Origin: Rhodococcus sp. CH91
GTDB lineage: Bacteria; Actinomycetota; Actinomycetes; Mycobacteriales; Mycobacteriaceae
Assembly (NCBI RefSeq): GCF_022554085.1
Contig: NZ_JAKFYR010000005.1
Coordinates: 62,001-126,000 of the forward strand
Direction of reading: 5' to 3'
Length of the DNA: 64,000 nucleotides
In this document: one piece after another, positions 57,154 through 64,000 of the stretch
Layout of the letters: every line of letters begins with the position of its first letter
Position numbering within the stretch: the stretch's first letter is position 1
Program-made: the position numbers and the translations under genes
Notes under the pieces: model-generated
What the model was told of the DNA's origin: nothing
The model's database searches: none
Seen by the model: only the letters and a program-made list of their open reading frames with translations

Positions 57154-58453
57154 CGGACGTAGTCCTTTCGGGGACCGTCGACGTCGACGGGACGGAAGAA
57201 GTTTCGGCGGGATCATCGAGACGGGACAGGCGTAGTCGCTGGGGACCGAATCGAAGGGCGACCGCAACGGCCACCAGCAGGAACGCTGCGATTTCGACGG
57301 TGGACCGAAGACCGAGCACGTCGGCGAGCGCTCCCTGGAGCGCGGCACCGAGGGCGACCGAACCGGTGTAGACCATCACGCTGATGGAGAGCACTCGGCC
57401 GCGGATGTGGTCGGTGACCAATATCTGCACGGTGCTCTGTCCGATTGTGAGAGAGAGAAGGAAGAAGGTCCCCACACCGACGGTCGCGGCTGTGGCCGTG
57501 GCGACAGTCGGTGCGATCCCGAAGAGAGCCAGTGTTATTCCGAAGCCTGCGAAAGCGGCCAGGGCCACGGTCGAGCGGCCCACTCGTCGCAGGGCACGAC
57601 CGAGCAGCGGTATGCCGGCCATGGTGCCGACACCGAGCCCGAGGTTGAGGGCGGCCAGACCGAGTTCTCCGCTGTCGAAGACATCCTCGGAGAACGTGAT
57701 CACGTGCTGGAAGATCGGCATACCCAGCGTGCCCGTCACAAATACCACCGCAAGCGCAGTGAGGACTCCCGGCGTCTTCCAGGTGTAGCGCACCGCTTCC
57801 GAGAAGCGGCCGTTCGTCGCCCGGGAGATGCTGGGCGTCCGGTCGGGAGCATTCACGGGGCGTGAGACCAGGAGGGCGACGACGACGGAGAGCACCATGA
57901 CGAAGGTGACAGCGAAGGCGACCGCCGGGCCCCACCAGTACAGGACGACACCGGCTACGGCGGGACCGAACGAGCGGGCGAGATTGAACTGGACGGTGTT
58001 CAGCGCCGCTGCGGAAGCCAATGATCCACGTGGAACGTAGTCGTTGGCCAACGCCTGCCAGCTCGGCATGGATACTCCCTGGGCGGCACCGGTCGCCACC
58101 GCAAGTCCGAGCAGCAGCCAGGGTGAATGCCAGCCGACGAGCCAGCTCACACAGATCGCGAAGGCGACGAGGGAGCGGATCAATTGCATCCACAGCACCA
58201 GTCGGCGACGGTCGACCCGGTCGGCGAGCGCACCCGCGTACGGTCCGAAGACCATGATCGGCACGAATTGCGCCGCGGTTGCGAGACCGACCCATGCGGC
58301 CGAGCCGGTGATCTGGAAGAGTACGAACGGCACTGCCAGCGACTGGAACCAGCCGCCGGTGTTCGTGAGGAACGCGCCGGTGAGGAAGACCGCGAAGCCG
58401 CGGTGGCGCAGAGCCTCGAACACGCTGCCCTGTGCTGCGGCCGACGCTGTCAT
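57146..58453 (-). CDS. MFS transporter (MFS_3/EntS-like)
   Basis: A 435-aa permease with about 12 hydrophobic segments: FAVFLTGAFLTNTGGWFQSLAVPFVLF, motif A-like AGALADRVDRRRLVLWMQ and LNTVQFNLARSFGPAVAGVV. It resembles EntS-type exporters more than aromatic importers. ATG 58453 is chosen; the longer open frame lies antisense in the monooxygenase gene. Its end overlaps the flavin-reductase start. Within this operon it may export a toxic intermediate or import the substrate; the direction cannot be read. Confidence 0.83.
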   Translation of the reverse strand: MTASAAAQGSVFEALRHRGFAVFLTGAFLTNTGGWFQSLAVPFVLFQITGSAAWVGLATAAQFVPIMVFGPYAGALADRVDRRRLVLWMQLIRSLVAFAICVSWLVGWHSPWLLLGLAVATGAAQGVSMPSWQALANDYVPRGSLASAAALNTVQFNLARSFGPAVAGVVLYWWGPAVAFAVTFVMVLSVVVALLVSRPVNAPDRTPSISRATNGRFSEAVRYTWKTPGVLTALAVVFVTGTLGMPIFQHVITFSEDVFDSGELGLAALNLGLGVGTMAGIPLLGRALRRVGRSTVALAAFAGFGITLALFGIAPTVATATAATVGVGTFFLLSLTIGQSTVQILVTDHIRGRVLSISVMVYTGSVALGAALQGALADVLGLRSTVEIAAFLLVAVAVALRFGPQRLRLSRLDDPAETSSVPSTSTVPERTTSDA

Positions 58454-58532
58454 CTGGTCCCTGCCTTTCTTCAGGTTTCCGGGTTCTGCAAGCCCGGGCG
58501 CGGCCGGAATTCCGGCCACGCCCGACCGATTG

Positions 58533-59780
58533 TCAGCCGTAGAGACGGGCCGACCGAGCCCGGGCCCCTGCACGTTCCTCGTCGCTGAGCAGGAAGGCGG
58601 CGGCTGCCGGGTTCCCCATCTCGAGATTCGCGGCGGTTGCGGCCGCGAAATCCGTGTTCTGTGTGAAGTGCTGGCGGGCCACGATGAGGTCGCGGTAGAT
58701 GCGTGAGAGCGGATTCGCTTCGTGCACCACACTCGCCGACATCGACGGCATCAACTGCTGCGGCACGTTGAGCGCTGCCTCCGCGGTACGGGCCGCATCG
58801 TAGATCCCGCGGGCGGCTTCGAGATCTCCGGGGACCTCGAAATTCTCGGCCTGGCGGTACCCTTCGCTCAGAATCCGCAGCACGGTCCGCTGTTGGTCGT
58901 CGAGACGCACGCGCACGTCGTTCATGCGGAGCAGTTCGACGCGGTCCTCGCTGAGCTTCGCGTTGTCGAAGCGACGAGTGAATCGTTTGAGTTGGGCGAC
59001 ATACTCGTCGTAGAAGGCCCACGCGGCGCCGAGTGCGGGAGCGCCGGCGACGAGGTTGTAGAGGTAGCCCTGCGGGATGCGATAGAGCGGGTTCGTGTTT
59101 CGCGTCAGGCCGGGTCCGGCTTGCGCGAGCAGGACTTGGCGGTCGAGTACCCGGTGAGCCGGGACGAAGACGTTGCTCAACGCTACCGAGCGTGAACCGG
59201 TACCACGCATACCGAGCACGAACCAGTCGTCGATGATCTCGGCCTCGGACAACGGCACCACGAAGTTGTGCATGATCGGCTTGCCGTCGACTTCTACCGA
59301 CGCGCCGAGGATCACCCACTGCGCGTGCGTGACACCGGAGGACGACTTCCATGAACCGTCGAGTATGTAGCCGCCCTCGACCGGCGTCGCCTTGCCGTGC
59401 GGGGCGTAGGACGAGGAGAGCAGCGTGGTGGGGTCGTCGAGGAACAATTCGTCCTGCAATTGTTCGGTCATGTGAGAGACCTCCCAGTTGTGGACGCCGA
59501 GCAGCATGAGCACCCAACCGGTTGAGGTGCAGGACTTGGAAACCTCGATGACCGCCTCGACGAAGTCGGCCGGATGAGCCTCCTCACCACCGTAACGGGC
59601 GGGTTGCAGGGCGCGGGTCAGGCCGCAGTCGATCATCGCCTGCACGGCTTCGGAAGCCACGGTGCGCTGCTGGTCGTTCTGCACGGCGTACTCGGCGACG
59701 ATCGGGGCGATCTGCCGCGCGCGTTCGACGAGGGAAAGACCGGCGGCCACGGACACTGCGGGCTCGGCGTAGGTCGTCAC
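58533..59780 (-). CDS. Flavin-dependent monooxygenase, oxygenase component (HsaA/HpaB-like, acyl-CoA dehydrogenase fold)
   Basis: A 415-aa group D flavoprotein monooxygenase related to HsaA of steroid degradation and other two-component phenol hydroxylases. These use reduced flavin from a separate reductase to hydroxylate a phenol ortho to its OH, yielding a catechol. Marks are AMIDCGLTRALQPARYGGEE, TSTGWVLMLLGVHNW, GGYILDGSWKSSSGVTHAQW, GMRGTGSRSVALSNVFVP and NPLSRIYRDLIVARQHFTQN. GTG 59780 has AAGGAG upstream. The matching reductase lies two genes downstream. It is not necessarily steroid-specific: other hsa/kst genes are absent. Confidence 0.87.
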   Translation of the reverse strand: MTTYAEPAVSVAAGLSLVERARQIAPIVAEYAVQNDQQRTVASEAVQAMIDCGLTRALQPARYGGEEAHPADFVEAVIEVSKSCTSTGWVLMLLGVHNWEVSHMTEQLQDELFLDDPTTLLSSSYAPHGKATPVEGGYILDGSWKSSSGVTHAQWVILGASVEVDGKPIMHNFVVPLSEAEIIDDWFVLGMRGTGSRSVALSNVFVPAHRVLDRQVLLAQAGPGLTRNTNPLYRIPQGYLYNLVAGAPALGAAWAFYDEYVAQLKRFTRRFDNAKLSEDRVELLRMNDVRVRLDDQQRTVLRILSEGYRQAENFEVPGDLEAARGIYDAARTAEAALNVPQQLMPSMSASVVHEANPLSRIYRDLIVARQHFTQNTDFAAATAANLEMGNPAAAAFLLSDEERAGARARSARLYG

Positions 59781-59823
59781 GGGAGTTCTCCTTCTACAAG
59801 GGTGGACTGGGAGCTCGGAGCGG

Positions 59824-60825
59824 TCAGCGGGCGGACAGAGCGTCGTCCGGGACGCCGACCAGATCGGGGTTGGGGGCACGACGAGTGGAGATACCGGCGG
59901 CCTGCGCGGTGTCCCAGGAGACAATGCCGTCGCGGAAGAATTCGAGAAAGACCTGGTTGTGAAGTTCGGGGCGATCGGTCTGCCCTTGGTGTCCGGTGTT
60001 CTCCGGATAGAAGAACTGCACCTTCGGCAGGGCGTCTTCCTGCAGGTGCGCGGCTTCGACGGCGTAGAGCACGTCCTTGTCGCCGAACATCGCGATCCCG
60101 GGGATGGAGATGCGGTCGAGCCGGCCGGTGGTGGTCAGCCGCAGCAGCTCGTCAGGGTCGGTCGGGCGCAGCACTCGGCCCATGTTGGCGTCGTAGTAGT
60201 CCTTGTTGCGGTTCGCGGCGGCGGTGCGCATCGTCACGAGTTCGTCGGTGACGCCGGAGGGGTCCACGACCATGGACTCGATCATGGCGCGCATCATGTC
60301 TTCGCTGCCGTCATAGGTGCCGCCGCTGCCCGGCAGCGGGCCGTTCTTCGCTCGGTTGTCGACCGCGCGCATCTCGTCGCGGGAAACCAGATCGCCGATC
60401 ATACCGGCGATCACTGCAAATCGTCTCACCCGTTCTGGATGTGCGACAACGTAATTGACCGTGTTCTGACAGCCCATCGAGTTTCCGCCGAGGCAGAAGG
60501 TGTCCAGCGCAACGGCGTTGACGAAATCCTGCAGGAAGTCGACCTGACCGCCCTGGCCGTACGCGTAGAAGCGGCCGGGATCCTCCGTCAGTCCGAAACC
60601 GGGGAAGTCGGGGCAGTAGACGCGAAACCCGTGAGCGCCGAGAAAAGGAGCCATGTAACGGAATCCGGCTGAACCGGAACTGCCGGGGATGCCGCCGTGC
60701 AGCAGGACGACGGCGGGCCCGCTCTCACCCGAGGTGGAGTAGTGGGCCTTGACGCCGGTCTGCAGCCGGACGTAACGGCTGAGCAGTCCTGGAACGTGAA
60801 TCTCCTGGTCATCGGTCAACGACAC
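59824..60825 (-). CDS. Alpha/beta hydrolase, meta-cleavage product hydrolase-like
   Basis: A 333-aa alpha/beta hydrolase like HsaD/BphD, which split the C-C bond of ring-cleavage products into 2-hydroxypentadienoate and an acid. Oxyanion segment LLHGGIPGSSGSAGF, nucleophile elbow GGNSMGCQN, acid MFGDKDVLY and His in ENTGHQGQTDRP are all present. GTG 60825 has AGGAGG 5 nt upstream. It stands between the monooxygenase and extradiol dioxygenase genes, the order expected for one pathway. Confidence 0.87.
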   Translation of the reverse strand: MSLTDDQEIHVPGLLSRYVRLQTGVKAHYSTSGESGPAVVLLHGGIPGSSGSAGFRYMAPFLGAHGFRVYCPDFPGFGLTEDPGRFYAYGQGGQVDFLQDFVNAVALDTFCLGGNSMGCQNTVNYVVAHPERVRRFAVIAGMIGDLVSRDEMRAVDNRAKNGPLPGSGGTYDGSEDMMRAMIESMVVDPSGVTDELVTMRTAAANRNKDYYDANMGRVLRPTDPDELLRLTTTGRLDRISIPGIAMFGDKDVLYAVEAAHLQEDALPKVQFFYPENTGHQGQTDRPELHNQVFLEFFRDGIVSWDTAQAAGISTRRAPNPDLVGVPDDALSAR

Positions 60826-60952
60826 GGTGTCCTCCTGGATGGTGCGTACATCACGTGCGAGCAGCAGTGTGTGGTGATTGCGGGTGCGAGCTATTGCGAG
60901 GTGCAACCGGCCGGTACGTGCCGAATGCACCTGCGTCGGTCCGGTCGGCCGG

Positions 60953-61813
60953 TCAGCCCATGCGCTGATGACCCCAGAAATGTGCAGAGGTCCAGCGACC
61001 GGGGACCCAGTTCTCCTCGTCGATTTCGAGGCCGCCGTAGCCGTACTCCATCTCCCAGCCGGAGGGTGTCTTGACGTAGTACGAGATCATCTCGTCATTG
61101 GTGTGCTTGCCCAGCGTGGCTCCGAGAGGTGCTGCTCCTGCGAGGATCAGGTCGTAGGCCCGTCCCACCGTGTCGAGGTCGTCGACCTGCACCATGAGAT
61201 GGCCCAGCCGTGGCCCGAAGTTCGGGCGATTGGCGAACGCGACCGAGTGGTGACGCGGGTTGCAGTGCAGGAACGTTCCCGGGTCCGGACCGATGTCGAT
61301 GTAGTCGCTCAGCCCGAGACCCAGGATGTCCATGTACAGCGTGCGGAACGGCGCAGACTCGCTGACTGCGAACATCACGTGACCGATGCCCATACCTTCG
61401 GTGACGAAGCGTGCGCCCGTGGGGGAGACGAAAGGCGCCGATTCACGATGCTGACCGTAGAAGATCTCGATGCCGTGCCCGTCGGGGTCGGTGAACGCCA
61501 GAAAGTCGGTGACCTGCCGGTAGGCGGCATCCTCGGCGCTCGCGCGGCGGGGGGCGTAGCCGTGATCGATCAGTGCCTTCTCGAGCGTGTCGATGTCCTC
61601 CGGTCCCCGAACCTCCCAGCCGACGGCATCGATGTGTTCCACCGCGCCACGGTGCAGATCGAGACGCCACGCCCGCTCGTCGAGCCGCAGCTTGAGCCTG
61701 TCCGGCGTATGTTCCACGACCTGCATCCCATGGACGTCGGCGGCGAAGATCTTCCAGGCCTCGATGTCCCTCACGGTTGCGACCAGGTAACCGAATGCAC
61801 GGACCCGTCCCAT
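60953..61813 (-). CDS. Type I extradiol (ring-cleaving) dioxygenase, VOC family
   Basis: A 286-aa two-domain vicinal-oxygen-chelate enzyme like BphC/HsaC, which cleaves a catechol next to the hydroxyls using Fe(II) and O2. Only the C-terminal domain keeps the metal ligands: His in GIGHVMFAV, His in RLGHLMVQVDD and Glu in GWEMEYG. FYGQHRESAPFVSPTG links the domains. Length is normal. It is first gene of the leftward operon, with a 189-bp divergent spacer to the hydratase gene carrying several inverted repeats. Confidence 0.92.
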   Translation of the reverse strand: MGRVRAFGYLVATVRDIEAWKIFAADVHGMQVVEHTPDRLKLRLDERAWRLDLHRGAVEHIDAVGWEVRGPEDIDTLEKALIDHGYAPRRASAEDAAYRQVTDFLAFTDPDGHGIEIFYGQHRESAPFVSPTGARFVTEGMGIGHVMFAVSESAPFRTLYMDILGLGLSDYIDIGPDPGTFLHCNPRHHSVAFANRPNFGPRLGHLMVQVDDLDTVGRAYDLILAGAAPLGATLGKHTNDEMISYYVKTPSGWEMEYGYGGLEIDEENWVPGRWTSAHFWGHQRMG

Positions 61814-61923
61814 CTTTCCTCCTGATTGCCTGCTCTGAACCGGCTGCTCGTGTCCTGTCGAGGGCGGCGCGCCGACCGACGGTTCACAGAGTGGTCCCGG
61901 TCACCCGAGGGGGCACGGATCGT

Positions 61924-61986
61924 GTGCCACGCCGTGGAACGTCCCCCCGGTTCCGCCAGGTGGCACCGCCGAGTTGTCCGTTCCAC
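61924..61986. promoter_or_regulatory. Nested inverted repeats in the dioxygenase/hydratase divergent spacer
   Basis: GTGCCAC (61924-61930) pairs with GTGGCAC (61960-61966), and GTGGAAC (61934-61940) pairs with GTTCCAC (61980-61986). A shorter GGAAC/GTTCC pair lies inside. These are candidate operator half-sites for the linked IclR regulator controlling both directions. Confidence 0.45.
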
Positions 61987-62002
61987 CCGGGGCGTCTGCA
62001 CC

Positions 62003-62872
62003 ATGTTCGTCATGACCGCACCCCCGCCGGCCCCCGCACCGTGGGACGAAGCTCCGAAACGGGCTGCGCTGGACAAGGTCGCCAACATGTTGGCCAATGC
62101 GGGCCTCACCGGTCGCCCCGCGCTCGCCGCCGACGCGCTCCTGGTCCCTTATGCCCGGCCGGGCGCCGAGGAGGTGGCCGCGATCAACTTCCGTCGCGGG
62201 GTGCAGGAGGGCTGCCGAGTGGTGGGCCGTGCTGTGACCGTTCTCGATACGAGCGCAGGTGAGGTAGGCGTCGGCGGTTACTACTTCGGCGGTTCGCTGC
62301 ATGCCACCGGTACCGGCATCCCGGACACGCTTCTGGTTCGGCCGCAGCTGTCCGCGGCGCTCGCGCTGCGTGTCGGAACGACGCTCGATCGATCCGACAT
62401 CACCATCGCGGAGGTCCTCGGCTCAGTAGAGGGTGTGCATGCGGTGCTGGTCGTCGACTGTCCACGGGTGGGCGGACCTGATGGATCGACCTTGCTCGAA
62501 TGCATCGCGGACAATGCGCACGCCGGGCACATCGTCCTCTCCGACACCTGGATCACACCGGAAGGAGCAGACTTCGCGAACATCGTCCTCGACGTCGGGA
62601 CCGGAGACACGGTGGCGTCGTACCGGCCGCATCCGCGGGCGTCGCTGCATCTGGTCTCCGCACTCCGCCGGTCGATCGCCCTGTTCGGACCGGTCTCCCC
62701 GGGTGAGATGCTCGTGATGCCGACTGCGGGTCAGGTGCTCGAACTCGCTCCGGGCGCGACGGCCAGGATGGACTCGGCGCTTTTCGGGACGGTTTCGGTC
62801 GCGCGCGCAGAAGGGGAGTACGACGACGGATTCGAGCCTCTCCGCCACGCGAACGACGGCGGTTCGTGGTGA
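62003..62872 (+). CDS. 2-oxopent-4-enoate (2-hydroxypentadienoate) hydratase-like protein
   Basis: A 289-aa protein of the MhpD/BphH/HsaE hydratase family (FAH fold), which adds water to 2-hydroxypenta-2,4-dienoate to give 4-hydroxy-2-oxovalerate. The match is moderate: FRRGVQEGCRVVGRAVTVL corresponds to the GRK-x-G region, VHAVLVVDCPRV to the metal-binding segment, ECIADNAHAGHIVL to the ADNASSG motif, and the C-terminal GEMLVMPTAGQVLELAPGATARM...GTVSVARA to the family end. Metal ligands look less conserved than usual. Start 62003 or the ATG at 62012. The aldolase and acylating dehydrogenase of the lower pathway are not in the window. Confidence 0.7.
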   Translation: MFVMTAPPPAPAPWDEAPKRAALDKVANMLANAGLTGRPALAADALLVPYARPGAEEVAAINFRRGVQEGCRVVGRAVTVLDTSAGEVGVGGYYFGGSLHATGTGIPDTLLVRPQLSAALALRVGTTLDRSDITIAEVLGSVEGVHAVLVVDCPRVGGPDGSTLLECIADNAHAGHIVLSDTWITPEGADFANIVLDVGTGDTVASYRPHPRASLHLVSALRRSIALFGPVSPGEMLVMPTAGQVLELAPGATARMDSALFGTVSVARAEGEYDDGFEPLRHANDGGSW

Positions 62873-62950
62873 CTTTTCCACCGTGCGAGCGGATGTGGTT
62901 GACTTCGGGAATCGGGGGTGACCGTCGTCATACACGAAAGGGAGTGAGCC

Positions 62951-63805
62951 GTGAATCTCGGCGACCCTCAGGAAGCGCCCGTCAACGTCAAGCCGAGCAT
63001 CGCCGTCGGCCGCGCGCTGTCACTCCTCGACGCGTTCCTCTACGCGGGCCACACCATGAGTCTCACCGAACTGGCGCAACGCACCGCGCTGCCGAAGTCG
63101 ACTGCATTCCGCATCCTCGGGCAGTTGACAGTGAGCGGGCACGTGATCCGCAACGGGAACCAGTATCGGCTCGGGGTCAAGATGTTCGAACTGGGAAACC
63201 ACTTCGTCCACAGTCGTCCCACAGGCCTCAAGGAGGTCGCTGCTCCGCTGCTCGGCGATCTGTTCCTGCACGTCGGTGCCACGGTCGGGTTGTCGATCCT
63301 GGAAGCCTGGGACGTCATCCTCGTCGACCAGATCACGAGTTCGCGCAGCCGGATCGTCACTCCCGTGGTCGGCGGGCGGGCACCGGCATTGAGCACCGCT
63401 TCGGGAAAGGCCCTCATCGCCTTTCTCGACACCGAGGGCCGCGATCGCGCCATCGCGTGGCACATCCGGCAGGACCGCCGTTCGAGCCATACTGTCCGTC
63501 ACGCGGGCCGGTTGCGGTCCCAGCTCGCCGAGGTACGCGAGAACGGCCATTCCTGGGCTTGTGACGAGTTCAGCGTCGGGATGAGCGCGGCCGCGTCGCC
63601 CGTGCTCGTCAACGGGCGGCCGATCGCGGCGGTGAGTGTCTCGGCAGCGACCGGCCGTTTCGACCGTCACAAGGCCGCCGCCGCAGTTCTGCGCACCTCG
63701 CGATTGATCGCCACGCAGTTCATCCGAGCTCGCGAGCTCGCGCAGGACTACAGCACGGACGAGATGCAATGGGACATCGAGGACGAGTTCGACCGGGTCT
63801 CCTGA
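62951..63805 (+). CDS. IclR-family transcriptional regulator
   Basis: A 284-aa regulator. The winged helix (about 15-75) reads VGRALSLLDAFLYAGHTMSLTELAQRTALPKSTAFRILGQL. The effector domain follows: GLSILEAWDVILVDQITS, APALSTASGKALIAFL, EVRENGHSWACDEFSVGMSAAASPV and VNGRPIAAVSVSAATGRF. GTG 62951 has AAAGGGAG upstream. It lies 78 bp after the hydratase and probably controls the aromatic cluster in response to an aromatic substrate or intermediate. Whether it activates or represses is not visible. Confidence 0.92.
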   Translation: MNLGDPQEAPVNVKPSIAVGRALSLLDAFLYAGHTMSLTELAQRTALPKSTAFRILGQLTVSGHVIRNGNQYRLGVKMFELGNHFVHSRPTGLKEVAAPLLGDLFLHVGATVGLSILEAWDVILVDQITSSRSRIVTPVVGGRAPALSTASGKALIAFLDTEGRDRAIAWHIRQDRRSSHTVRHAGRLRSQLAEVRENGHSWACDEFSVGMSAAASPVLVNGRPIAAVSVSAATGRFDRHKAAAAVLRTSRLIATQFIRARELAQDYSTDEMQWDIEDEFDRVS

Positions 63806-63895
63806 AGGCGCCTCCCGGATTGCCGGCGCATTGCGGTGATCGTCGAGATCGTCGCCCGGCGCTCCCCGTTCCGGAGAACAGAGCCGGTGGCAGGC

Positions 63896-63901
63896 TAACT
63901 T
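63896..63901 (+). promoter_or_regulatory. -10 element of a probable leaderless glutathione peroxidase promoter
   Basis: TAACTT (TANNNT) ends 6 nt before ATG 63908. Confidence 0.4.
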
Positions 63902-63907
63902 GTAGAC

Positions 63908-64000
63908 ATGACCACGTCTCTGCAGGACATCCCGATCAACACCCTCTCGGGTGAACCCACGAATCTCGGCGCCTACGACGGACATGCGGTCCTCGTCGTC
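63908..64000 (+). CDS. Glutathione peroxidase-family protein, 5' end only
   Basis: The first 31 codons are visible: MTTSLQDIPINTLSGEPTNL followed by GAYDGHAVLVV. This is the N-terminal beta-hairpin typical of GPx/BtuE-type thiol peroxidases, where the active-site Cys or Sec segment would follow within about 10 residues beyond the window. In actinobacteria such proteins usually use thioredoxin or mycothiol rather than glutathione. The active-site residue cannot be judged. Confidence 0.75.
   Translation, partial: MTTSLQDIPINTLSGEPTNLGAYDGHAVLVV

Noticed and set aside
58533-61813. Naming the aromatic genes hsaA, hsaC, hsaD
   Set aside because: The enzyme classes match, but the steroid-degradation context is absent, so substrate-specific symbols would overstate the evidence.
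62012-62872. RraA-type aldolase for the gene at 62.0 kb
   Set aside because: Motifs (ADNAHAG, C-terminal GTVSVARA, GRAVTV) fit the oxopentenoate hydratase family better.

Overview
The window is high-GC actinobacterial DNA, most probably Rhodococcus or a close mycolic-acid relative. The signs are frequent GTG starts, several leaderless promoters (TANNNT 6-8 nt before the start codon), and purD, purB and purC with their usual companions (a prolyl-oligopeptidase-type peptidase, a DHA2 exporter, a DyP peroxidase). IdeR-type iron boxes, a QsdA-like lactonase, a cholesterol oxidase and an aromatic meta-cleavage cluster point the same way. No rRNA, tRNA, CRISPR array, phage gene or insertion sequence was seen.

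Layout. (1) 1-8.4 kb: tail of a nucleotide-kinase-like gene, purD, a CocE/NonD-type hydrolase whose nucleophile position holds Asp, an aminotransferase, a secreted cholesterol oxidase with a divergent TetR regulator, and purB. (2) 8.5-17.5 kb: TetR-HIT-lactate permease run; an encapsulated DyP peroxidase and its encapsulin shell, convergent with an OhrR-like peroxide sensor; AlkB; an SDR; a QsdA-like quorum-quenching lactonase; a 2OG oxygenase; a MarR regulator divergent from an ABC exporter. (3) 19.4-43.0 kb: a catecholate siderophore locus. entC-entA-entE run leftward and a 2583-aa NRPS runs rightward from a shared iron box. A second iron box precedes a siderophore-binding lipoprotein, followed by a 3080-aa NRPS, a stand-alone aryl carrier protein and an EntS-like exporter. 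(4) 43.0-48.1 kb: a small unknown gene, a DHA2 exporter, purC and oligopeptidase B. (5) 48.1-52.0 kb: a CitA/DcuS-type two-component system divergent from dctA; the 3' end of the response-regulator gene is copied in a 26-bp tandem repeat. (6) 52.1-62.9 kb: an aromatic-degradation cluster (flavin-dependent monooxygenase, flavin reductase with an IclR-like ligand domain, extradiol dioxygenase, meta-cleavage hydrolase, hydratase, FAH-family enzyme, MmgE/PrpD protein, two MFS transporters) with an IclR regulator. The window closes in the start of a glutathione peroxidase gene.

How the parts work together. In the siderophore locus chorismate becomes isochorismate (EntC) and the last aryl step gives 2,3-dihydroxybenzoate (EntA). 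EntE activates it and loads the aryl carrier protein at 41.5 kb. NRPS1 (Cstarter-A-PCP-C-A-PCP-E) and NRPS2 (C-A-PCP-E-C-A-PCP-E) would build an aryl-capped tetrapeptide with D residues at positions 2-4. The isochorismatase for the middle step, any MbtH protein and a chain-releasing thioesterase are absent from the window. The product is therefore not assignable by reading alone, and this is the best candidate here for an uncharacterised system.

Starts were chosen from ribosome-binding sites, leaderless promoters and overlaps. Where a reading frame stays open further upstream, the shorter start is usually preferred. No stretch longer than about 300 bases lacks a gene.
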